Positions 11,411 through 21,167 of a stretch of DNA of 64,000 bases are shown one piece after another (the stretch's first letter is position 1; each line of letters opens with the position of its first letter). The notes under the pieces are model-generated. The model saw only the letters and a program-made list of their open reading frames with translations, did no database searches and had not been told where the DNA came from. The translations under genes were made by a program, and so were the position numbers. The DNA comes from Ipomoea triloba (lineage: Eukaryota; Streptophyta; Magnoliopsida; Solanales; Convolvulaceae). The stretch covers positions 8,847,391 to 8,911,390 of the forward strand of contig NC_044930.1 of NCBI RefSeq assembly GCF_003576645.1, read 5' to 3'.

Positions 11411-13123
11411 ATTGTTTCACGTCATGAAGTATTCCCTATCTCCAGTATTATCCACGTATAAAACAAGGAACCAAATTTTACTCCCACTGACCTTTGGTAT
11501 ATATAATGATTAAAGGGATCTTCAACAAAACCAAATGAAGAAATAACCCTATTAAACTTAATGTACCATTGGCGGGAGGTTTGTTTTAAGCCATATATGG
11601 ATTTCTTAAGCTTACATACTAAATTCTCACTACCCCTAGAAGAGAAACCTATAGGTTGTTACATAAAACTTCCTATTCTAGATATAATTTTCACATCCAT
11701 TTGTTGCAACTTAAAATGTGCAACTAAAGCCAAAATAATTCGAAGAGAATCTTTCTTTGATAAAGGAGAAAAAGTCTCCTTGTAATCGATACCTTCATTA
11801 TGTGTGAATCCCTTAGCAACAAGCTTGGTCTTGTATCTCTTAATTTACCTAATGAATAGCCTTAGCCCCATTAGGTAACTTAACAAGATCCCAAACTTCG
11901 TTACTCTTTATGGAATTCATTTCATCTTTCATGGCTTCTTATCACATATTAGATTATGAATAATTCATGATTGGTGAAAATATTTCAGGATCATTTTCGG
12001 CTCTAATGTCAAATTATTGTAGATACGATACATAGTAACTAGGTAATGTTGAAAGTCATACCCGATTAGATTATCTTTAATGTTGAACCACTGAAACCTT
12101 GAAAAAGTTTGCGGGGCAACTACCTCTTCAGGAACTGAGGACAGTTCTTGAATTGGTTAAATCTACATCGGTTCAGGAACTTACTATAAATCCTGAATTG
12201 ATTGAGTTTCAACAACTTGTGGAATATCAATAGTGAGTTTTATGACCGCAGGAGATAATGAAGGAATACTGCGCATAAGTACAACTCTATTGGATGGCAT
12301 AAAGGGTGAGAGGCGAAATGATCGAAAGTAGGAACTAAGTTCTTAAATTGATCTCTCCCACTAATTAAGTCATCTTCAAGAAACTTAAGCACTTCTTAAT
12401 TGATTCCACAATTCTAGTAGTATGTGATGGACAATAAAACTTATAACCCTTAGAAGATTGTGCTTATCCAAAAAGAAAGCACTAATTGTCTTTGGGTTAA
12501 GTTTCTTTTCATGTGTATCTACCATATATTTACATCCCTCATCAGATCTAACTATTTGTATTTGCTTCTCGCATTGGTTTTCAATTTAAGCTTTAAACAA
12601 TTTAAAGACATCCAATGCTTCATACTTATTATGAAGTAAATACACATAAGTAAATCTTGAAAAGTTTATCAATAAAGTAGATGAAATATTTCTGACTATG
12701 AACATCCATATCATGACAATATATGTCAGTATGTATAATTTCCAACAATGTTGAACTTCTATTGGCACATTTCTTTGACTTGTTTTCTGCTTACGCTTAA
12801 TGTAGTCAATACAAGTCTCAAAATTAGTATAGTCTAGAGTAGAAAGTACTCTATCCTTTACTAATCTTTTAATAAGCTCAAGGGAGATATATCATAATCT
12901 CCGATGCCATAACATTGAGGAATTTTTGTTAATACTACAACGTTTGGTACTAGTTTCATTTAAGGAATTGTAAATTAGATTGTTTTGTAAGTGAATATGA
13001 TAAGACCATCAAACAATGTACCTTTTCCAATACAAGTAGAATTGTGAAACAATTGAAAATACTTGCTAAACCACTTTGGAATCCAAATGGTACAGTTTTG
13101 AAACTGAAACCAAGTTTCTAGAG

Positions 13124-13148
13124 NNNNNNNNNNNNNNNNNNNNNNNNN
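13124..13148. other. Assembly gap of 25 Ns
   Basis: A run of 25 N at the centre of the palindromic element. Its true length and content are unknown, so the centre of the palindrome is unverified. Confidence 0.95.
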
Positions 13149-14333
13149 TTCTTTCTAAGAACTTTGATATGAAGGATATGGGTTGATTATGTCATTTGCA
13201 TAATGTCATTTGCATGAAAATTCATAAGGATAGATCCCGGTACATACTGATCTATCGCAAGAAACCCATATAGACAAAGTTTGGGAAAGATTCAGATTTA
13301 GAATTGTTCACCAACTCTAGCTCCCATAACAAAAGGAGATAAATTAAGTTTGAATAAATGTTCTAAAATTGACCTGGAGAAGTCCATGAAGGACATTCCA
13401 TATGCTGAAGCAGTTGGGTGTCTTGGATACATTTAAGTATGTACAAGACCAAACATTGTTTTGGAATGTATGACGATACCTGCATAATCCAGGCAAGACC
13501 ACTAGAAAGCTGTAAAGGAATTTTAAGTATCTCAAAGATACTAAAAACTATAAGCTTGGGTTTAAGAAAATATCTTAGATGTCATTGGATATTATCATGC
13601 GAACTTTGCTGGCTATATTGATTCTCAAAAATCAACTTCAGGGTACATATTTATTATGGCTGGTAAGGCTATATCATGGAAAAGTGTGTTAAACAGTCTT
13701 TAATAACTACTTCTACCATGAAAGCCAAGTTCGTTTTCATATTTTGAGGCCACTTCATAAGGTGTATGGCTTAAGAATTTCTTCTCTAGGCTTAGAATTT
13801 TTGGATTTTGTATCTAAGCCATTAAGAATCTATTGTTACAACTCAGCTACAGTTTTCCTAACTAAGAACGACAAAAGTGGGAGTCGAATTAAGCACATCG
13901 ACATAAAGTTCTTAGCTATAACGAAGCGTGTTAAAAAGTAAATTGTGGTCATTGAGCACATCAGTACTGAGTTGGTAATAACATATTCCTTGACTAAAGG
14001 CATGCCTACAGTTAAATTCAAGGATATTGCTGAAAAGATGGGACTTTCACCCATTTTGTAATATTGTATATACATACAGTTTTAATGAATGAAATTCTTT
14101 CGCATTCAGAAATTTTCTCATAAAGTGTGTACACTCTAAATTCATTGAGAAAATATTTCAGTTGGACTTGAAATAAACATATGGTTTATTTCATAAAGTT
14201 TTTTTAGTTTCCTAATTAAGAGCTTGAAGGCAGTTTGCATTTGATCATAATGGATATTATTCGCACTAATGAAAACATATCATTATGGTTGGTGTTATTC
14301 TATTCTTTAAGTTTAATGTTTGCACCAAGTGGG
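13149..14333 (+). repeat. Right arm of the copia internal palindrome
   Basis: Plus-strand RT to RNase H segment in normal orientation relative to the 3' LTR. It begins directly after the N gap and mirrors the left arm. Confidence 0.85.
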
Positions 14334-14336
14334 GAA

Positions 14337-14707
14337 TGTAAGAATAAAACTGAAATATTAAGGATCTAACCTCCAGCCATAGTTGGTGTTTGTTGTTGCG
14401 TGAATGAACTGTGCTGCTTGCTGCCTTTGCTTGAATGAACTGTATTTTTCTCTCACTTCTACTCTATACTCTCTGGATGGTGTATGAGACTGAATGTTAT
14501 GAGCAGTGAGAGGTGAAGGACCTTAAATAGCTGCAAACCATCATTGTAGCAGAAATCCCAAATGTCTTCCTACAATTGTACTGTTTGCACCACAAATGGT
14601 TTGTCTCCTAGATGAAAATGACAGGTTTGGAATATGTCAGATGAAAAACCTTATTTTATGTTTTATTAGACAAAACTTTTCATCTCCTTATTAGACAAAA
14701 CCTTTCA
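14337..14707 (+). repeat. 3' LTR of the copia element
   Basis: 371 bp, same sequence and orientation as the 5' LTR, preceded by the purine-rich AAGTGGGGAA and followed by the CCACT target repeat. Confidence 0.9.
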
Positions 14708-14712
14708 CCACT

Positions 14713-14905
14713 GTGAGTCTCAATGATCAGAAACTGATCATTGAGACTCACGCTGACACTCACGGTGTGAGTGTCAGTGTGAGTTCAATGATCAGTTTCT
14801 GATCAGCACTCACGCTGAGACTCACACCGTGAGTCTCAGCGTGAGTTTCTGATCAGAAACCACACTGAGGACTCACGCTGACACTCACGGTCAGCGTGAG
14901 TTCTT
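14713..14905. repeat. Cluster of nested palindromes within the solo LTR
   Basis: Repeated words ACTCACGCTGA, GACACTCACGGTGTGAG and GATCAGAAACTGATC alternate in both orientations, making several overlapping hairpins. One near-perfect palindrome of about 38 bp is centred near 14831. The same words occur before the copia insertion at 9798-9845, so the copia element landed inside this cluster. Confidence 0.8.
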
Positions 14906-15109
14906 TACAATGACTTCCACGCCTTCGTTTTGCTCCTTTGTTCTCCGGTGTCCCCTTGGGTGTTTTCCTTATGCTTTAAAGCCCCGTTTTCTCCAAAGAT
15001 TAACACCTTTTCATGCTTGTTTGCTCATTGCTCGGTCATTTCTTCCTTCAAACAAAATGCAAGCATAAACAAGCACAAATATGATGCCATTTAATGACAT
15101 ATCATATTA

Positions 15110-16191
15110 CATTTTTAATATAAATATTATATTTTAATTACATATTACAAGGCTCATCTCAAGAGAGAGTGACTCTTTTAAAATTTGTAAATAATAAAAA
15201 TTTTAAAATAATTGTTTCCTATAACGAAGAAATAGGAAATGCAATTAGCGCAACCTTATTGGTTTAGGTTTTTTTAGCCATGTAGAAGAGAGAAACTAAC
15301 GGAAAAAAGAAAGGAATTGTGTCAAAAAAAAATTTTAACAATAGGGTTTAATTACATTAGGGCAGTTAATGAACCGAACATAAACGAACGGAGATTGTTC
15401 ATGTTCGTTTGTTAAGATTTTTGGAGTGTTCATGTTCGTATTCGTTTGTTAAGATTTTTGAAAATTATGTTCATGTTCATTTGTTAAGCATTTCATTAAC
15501 GCTCGTGAACACGTTCATGAACATGTTCGTTAACTTTTTTAAATTGTATGTTCTTCAGTTCAACTTTCTGAAAATGGAGTATTATTTATAACAAATAAAC
15601 TTCTGTGGGATATTCCTCCAAAGGAAGCAAGAAATGGAACAAACACAACGGTAGAGGAAGGAAAGTAGCAATTTTTGTCATAGATTCAAATAGAACTACA
15701 AAACGAAAGGCAAAAGCGCTACCAAATACAACCAAATCTTAAACTTAAAAGTTAAGGTCTTATTAATTAGTTCAATCCAGCAAAAGAATTAATATTAATT
15801 AACTTCCTATTGCTTTCATCTTTCTAATGCCAATTCATTAAATTGCCCTTCTCATTATACCAGGGTCAAAGGCTTACAAACAGTGTGAAAGCAGGTTCAG
15901 TTGTTGGTGGAAAAGAGGTCCCTTCTTGAATAAGACCGCATCAACAGAAACCAAAACAAAACTATATAAATGATAATTAGCAATAGTTCTTTGAATTCAA
16001 AGGTTATTTTTTATGAAGAACAAATGATGCAAGAGAACTGGGACTAATTTGGTATGTTGGCTTTAGGTTTCAATGTTTATTAGAGATGACAATTTCCGCC
16101 AATCCTTGTCCCAACGGTGACGGGGAATGGGGACAGAGAGTTTTATCCATTCCCATTGAGAGCGGGGAGGAGAAACCCCACTCGATCCCAT
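15110..16191. other. Intergenic, no gene seen
   Basis: AT-rich. Around 15370-15540 the words GAACATGTTCGTTAAC and TTCATGTTCGT recur several times in both directions, which suggests an old, decayed terminal-repeat element. No coding sequence. Confidence 0.4.
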
Positions 16192-16362
16192 CCTTGATTT
16201 TTTTAAATAAATAATTAAACAATATTGTTATAATAATAATAATATCTTTATAATTATTATAAACTAAGTAGTGACTAGTTTTCCTTGATTTTTTTAAATA
16301 AATAATTAAACAATATTGTTATAATAATAATAATATCTTTATAATAAGTAGTGATTAGTTTT
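16192..16362. repeat. Tandem duplication, about 91 and 80 bp
   Basis: Two adjacent copies start CCTTGATTTTTTTAAATAAA and run to AGTAGTGAYTAGTTTT. The second lacks a short internal ATTATTATAAACTA-like piece. Confidence 0.85.
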
Positions 16363-16377
16363 CAATATTAGGAAGTA

Positions 16378-16626
16378 CTACCACTGTCCCATTTTGTTTG
16401 TCTGATTCGGTTAACGAGACTTGACTGGAGTTATTTTTAATTCAATTTTTTATAATATTAAGTTCAGTATTAGTATATAAAATTTATATATTTAGAAACT
16501 ACATTAAAAGTACTATTAAACACAAAAAATTAAATTTAAAAATAATTAAAAATTAATAAAGAAATTAAGCAATAAAGAAAGATTTGGTTTGACCAATGAA
16601 TAGTAAGGTAAAATGGGACAGAATAA
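16378..16626 (-). mobile_element. Stowaway-type MITE, degraded right end
   Basis: Starts CTACCACTGTCCCATTTT after TA and ends near AAAATGGGACAGAATAA. The interior matches, in reverse, the two better copies at 19226-19483 and 47363-47600, including the GGTCAAACC and ACTTGACTGGAGTT words. Confidence 0.75.
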
Positions 16627-17483
16627 TTAATAAATGGGTGGTGACGTGGTGTGGCATAGCAATACGTGCGTGGAGTATGGAGCATGGCAGAACATGGAGC
16701 ACTACATGAACATGGGCTAAATTTTAGCATTATGGTTTTATTTCTTTACTATAAATAGTTTGTATCACAAGCTTTTAAATGCAATCAACACTCTTATTTT
16801 CTATTTCTCTTTCTCTCTCAATTATATCTACAATCTTAATAAGAGCCAATAATGTTAGGGTTCTAACGGAAAAAAAAAATATTAGTGTAATTATTTACTG
16901 AAACGAATGGTTTATATTATTTTGATTTTAGTAATCTTTTATAATTTTCCTTCTTTACCCTCTATTATATTATTTTCTTCTCTTAAATAACCTCACATTC
17001 CGTTAACTTTTAACTTTAGTAACGGAATATTTCGTTCAACTTTTAACTTACCCATTAATTTCTATAAGTAAGGTCTTAGGTTCGAATCTCATCCTAATCA
17101 GAGTTGGTATAATTGTTTTTGGACTATATCACAATTGTTCACTTTAAAGGTAAATCGTATTTCTTTATTAATATGATTTAAAATGTATAAATTTTTATTA
17201 CCAAAAGTAATATTTATTTATACTATCATTTTTAGACCAAGTATTTTGACTATCGTTTTTACAAAATTGCAAACATTTATTTTAGTGACAATTATAATCA
17301 ATCTCTCACATATTATCTTGCATTCATATATTTTGAATTACCGATTTAAATAAACAAATTCAACATTCAATTACATATGCATGAACATCTCCTATATAAT
17401 CTTGTATTGATATACTTTGAAGTATTTAATTAAAAATAAATATTGGGCATTATCCTATTCGCGCAACGCGCGTGAAAAAACTA

Positions 17484-17486
<3 letters not shown>
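16627..17486. other. Intergenic, possible SINE remnant
   Basis: AT-rich and non-coding. Near 17060-17110 the word AGGTTCGAATCTCATCC resembles the B box of a tRNA-derived SINE. (TA)n follows at 17487-17515. Confidence 0.35.
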
Positions 17487-17515
<29 letters not shown>

Positions 17516-17517
<2 letters not shown>

Positions 17518-18189
17518 TTCAAATGCGGATGGTGTGCTCAGGTGCGGTTGTGTGGTGAGAGGAGAGTCATTGATTTTGTCAAAATCAACGTCCAGGATTA
17601 ACAACTATTAAAAAAAATTCAGTGACAATTTTGTAATTTTCCATATTGGTCAAACTTAAGATGCGTAGTTTTCCTTCTTAAGGTTTGTGGTTTCTGTGCT
17701 TAAGGTGCGTTAGTTCTTTAGTGAGAACTTAAGGTGTGTTTTTGTTGAAACTTAATTAAGGTGCGTCGATCTAAAGCTTTAGGTGCATTGTTTACTTCTT
17801 AAGGTGCATGATTTTCCTTCATAAGGTGTGTAGTTTGTGTGGTTAAGGTGCGTTGATTGTTGAAGTTTAAGATGCGTCGGTTTAAAGATTTAGTTGCGTG
17901 ATTTTCCTTCTTAAGGTGTGTGATTTTCCTTCTTAAAGTGCGTAGTTTTTGTACTTAAGGCGTGTCAGTTATAATATTTAGGTACCCTATTTTAAAACTG
18001 TAGGTGCGTGGTTTGTGTTCTTAAGATGCTTTGTTTGTGTACTTAAGATGCGCTATTTTCATGCTAAAAGTTAAGTTACGTTGCTTGGTTCCTTCCAGGC
18101 ACTTGTTTTTTTTTTTCCTTGATTTGAGCCATTATATTGATCTAGATTTGATCAACGGTTTAGATTAAACTGCACTTCCACACCTGAGC

Positions 18190-18195
<6 letters not shown>
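17516..18195 (+). mobile_element. (TA)n-flanked element with TTAAGGTGCGT internal repeats, copy 1
   Basis: Most complete copy of a family seen five times here. It has TGCTCAGGTG at 17535-17544 and the inverted CACCTGAGCA at 18181-18190. (TA)n runs sit on both sides (17487-17515 and about 18196-18264, with one N at 18228). The interior is about 20 degenerate units of CTTAAGGTGCGT plus 8-20 bp of T-rich spacer. No coding capacity. The flanking (TA)n recalls the rice Micron MITEs, which insert in TA repeats; the relation is only by analogy. Confidence 0.75.
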
Positions 18196-18227
<32 letters not shown>

Positions 18228-18228
18228 N

Positions 18229-18264
<36 letters not shown>

Positions 18265-18266
<2 letters not shown>

Positions 18267-18705
18267 TTGTGTTGATAGAAAATTCATAAACAATAAATGG
18301 TTTGAAAACTAATACAAACAAACAACGAAATGGAACATATAGTCAGTAATTTATTTTAGAGTCACCAAATGAGTGTTTTACCTTCACAAGCAAATCCACA
18401 CTGCTAAGACAAATAAGCAATACATCAAAAAAAAAAAAAAATGATAAACAAGCCTTGAGTCCTTGACTACGATACCAAAATACTATATAAAGTCATGAGA
18501 AAGTAATCACAAATTGAAAATACAAAAATAGTCTCCCAACAATATGAAATCACTAACACACACTTTAATTGGCTTTCAACATCAATGCGTACGTCGTGCC
18601 ACTCAATGCTTGAATTGGGAATTCATCGAACCACATGTCTAAGCTGAGCAACAATAAAAAGAAATTAAAGTTATAATTGTGGCAATCAAGCTCAATCCAC
18701 TGAAC

Positions 18706-18752
<47 letters not shown>

Positions 18753-18937
18753 GAAAGAAATATTATAAGAAATTTTTTTAAAGAATATGACTGACCTCTA
18801 GATGAGATCACTGACAAGAAAGATATAAAAATAGGTAGCTCAATTCTGATCGGCACATTCTTTGCATCAAGAAAAACACACATATCGACTTTAATCCTTT
18901 TATTTCAAGAAAGCAATTCACATCGGTGACCAGAGAG
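18265..18937 (-). other. 3' flank or UTR of alpha1
   Basis: Lies just beyond the alpha1 stop codon and is clearly similar to the region beyond the alpha2 stop (57700-58013). Shared parts include a GAG|GTCAGTC donor-like site, a (TAA)n run at 18708-18750 and an acceptor-like TTCAG|TGGATTGAGC. The pattern suggests a 3'-UTR intron. Frames are not conserved between the two copies, so I do not call it coding. Confidence 0.5.
18708..18750. repeat. (TAA)n microsatellite
   Basis: About 14 trinucleotide units in the putative 3'-UTR intron of alpha1; alpha2 has the same at 57813-57862. Confidence 0.9.
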
Positions 18938-18952
18938 TTAATCATCAGAAAC
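18938..18952 (-). CDS. alpha1 terminal coding exon (VSDD, stop)
   Basis: Preceded by a CAG acceptor, phase 0, five codons ending in TAA. Alpha2 has the matching VCDDD and stop at 58031-58014, which supports the call. Confidence 0.55.
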   Translation of the reverse strand, partial: VSDD

Positions 18953-20706
18953 CTGAAGAAAATTGTCCAACCAAGTTTTTCAATAAATAATCTAATAATC
19001 TATTTAAAATTATCTAATTCAATATCTAGATAGCTTATATTTTGCTGATCTTAACATGAAAAGAAAAACCTTTAATTTTTTTTAAAGAAAAGAAAAACCT
19101 TTAATTAATTGATTTATATAGAAGAAACTAGCTTCAAGGTCTGGCTTAAGTGACAAGCACCTCGAGTCACAATATAAGATTATATTATATATAATCTTTA
19201 TTTGTAAGATAGTTGCAAAATGATACTCCCTCTGTCCCATTTTACCTGTCATATTTACTATTTATTGGTCAAACCAACTCTTTCTTCTTTGCTTATTTTC
19301 TTTAGTAATTTTTTATTATTTTTAAATTTAATTTTTTGTGTTTAATAGTACTTTTAATGTAGTTTCTAAATATATAAATTTTATATATTAATGCTAAACT
19401 TAATATTATGAAAAGTTGAATTAAAAATTACTTCAGTCAAGCATCGTTAAACGAACCAGACAACCATTTTGGGACGGAGGTAGTATATAATATGCTTACT
19501 ATTTCTTGTGACGGAGTAGAGGTACTAGGACTGTCGAAACCATCAGTTTTGACATTTTCCTCCCCATGCGATTGCTTATGCACCTGTAAGAATAATATAT
19601 TCAAAGAGAAAATCAATTCAAATAAAATAAAATTTTTAATATTAAACAAACTTTGTAGTAATTTACAATTCTTTATGGAATAAATAATTAACGTATTTTG
19701 CAAACTATATTGCCATATTTATCATTAACTCTTTCTAACAAAATCACCATCAAAGCATAAATATAAATAAAACTTAAAATTAATGTTATAGATTTTTTCA
19801 AAACATACAAAAACTTAGAGACAATTTCATTTAATAAACAATAAATCAGGATTATACTTACTATTTCTTGTGAAGGAATAGAGGTGCTAGGGTGGTCGAA
19901 TTCATTGGTGTTGTCATGTTCATTCTCATTTGCTTGGTTATGTACCTGTAGATGATTAATATAATCTCGATCATATTCTTCTATCACTTCAATTGAATCA
20001 AAGGTTTTTTTTTTCTTTTATATATAAATAAAAATAGTAAATAAACTTTCTAGTAATTCATGATTCTTTATCTACTACACAATTAACCTGCTTGGCACCC
20101 TCTACTGTCATATCTTTCACTCATTCACTCAAATAATCTCGCCATCGAAACATAAATTTAATAGAATTTACAATTATTTTTTTCTTGTAAAAGTACAAAT
20201 TTATGAAGTTTTAGCACACCTTGCAATTCACGTAAGTTTTATGGGAATTAAAAAAAAAAAGATCTTTGACTGTATAATTTTTTGAAAAAAAAAAAACATT
20301 TAAACTTTCTAAAGAGATTATAAAAATGAGGAAAAGCGGAAGTTGAACATTTAGGGTGTGTTTGGTTCACACATGGAATCTGAATTGGAATGAAAATTAA
20401 ATACTTGGTAATAGTATGAGTTTTCAGGGAAAGTATTCTATATGTATGGCAGTAGAATGGAATTGGAATGATTACTAATATTTTTGTGGACTTTATCTTG
20501 GAAAGAAAATTGTTTAAACATAAGACTGCATAAATGCAGTAATTTAATTTCCTTACCATCTGATTTATTATGTACCTGTCGGAATAATATATTGAAAGAA
20601 AAATTTTCTAAATTCTTCTCCTATCATTCAACTAAATCAAAATATCTTTTGAAAAGAAAACATAAACAAATTTTCTAGTAATTCACGATTTTTTATTTGC
20701 TACATA

Positions 20707-20764
<58 letters not shown>

Positions 20765-21111
20765 CTTATTTTCTCAAACAATATCACCACAAAACATCAA
20801 TCTAATCCAATTTACAACTAAAGAATATTAAATTACCTGAATGTTATATTGATGAGAATGTTAAATTCCTGTGTATGGTTAAAATTGAGGTATGTACTAT
20901 AATATCCTGTGTGGTTTAGAGTTTTATATATATATATATATATATATAAAACACACTTTAATACACTTAAAATAAATAAATAAGATACTACTATCATATA
21001 TAATAACATGATTAAGAATATTAACTAATTAAAATCTTGAACTTGAGAAATTTTATAAGCTAACATGATGTAATAAAAATAAAATAAAATATATAATTAC
21101 AAAAATAACTA

Positions 21112-21167
<56 letters not shown>

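Larger units (their letters stand above)
9846..14707 (+). mobile_element. Ty1/copia LTR retrotransposon with inverted internal duplication
   Basis: The element is bounded by two 371-bp LTRs that look identical base for base, each TGTAAGAATAAAACTG...CCTTTCA, and by the 5-bp target duplication CCACT (9841-9845 and 14708-14712). Copia pol similarity is clear but broken by stops. RNase H words such as IYCYNSATVFLTKNDKSGS and KHIDIKFLAI occur at 13744-13941, RT words near 13160-13330, and integrase words (FSRFTYVYLLHNKYEALDVF) at 12590-12690 on the minus strand. The part next to the 5' LTR is the 3' end of pol in reverse, so no primer-binding site follows that LTR. A purine-rich AAGTGGGGAA precedes the 3' LTR normally. 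No intact protein remains; it must have moved in trans, or the interior is misassembled. Confidence 0.85.
8813..15104. mobile_element. Solo LTR (probably Ty3-type), split by a copia insertion
   Basis: Taking out the nested copia element (9846-14707 plus one target repeat) leaves a single block of about 1425 bp that starts TGAAAATTG and ends GACATATCA, i.e. TG...CA. It is flanked by TATTA at 8808-8812 and 15105-15109, a 5-bp target duplication. The early word TGTATCGTCCTCAAGG resembles the start of many plant Tat/Ogre-type LTRs. No gag or pol lies between two such LTRs, so this looks like the product of LTR-LTR recombination. The lineage call is from memory of family style only. Confidence 0.7.

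Noticed and set aside
10482..14075. Mirror-image open frames, for example 10482-10721 and 13836-14075, with the same protein
   Set aside because: They are antisense frames within the two arms of the copia palindrome; the real similarity is copia pol in the opposite strand or frame.
18840..18937. KVDMCVFLDAKNVPIRIEL as a possible integrated domain (for example HMA) in alpha1
   Set aside because: It lies beyond a stop codon conserved in both alphas, and the matching frame in alpha2 is shifted; no metal-binding motif is seen.
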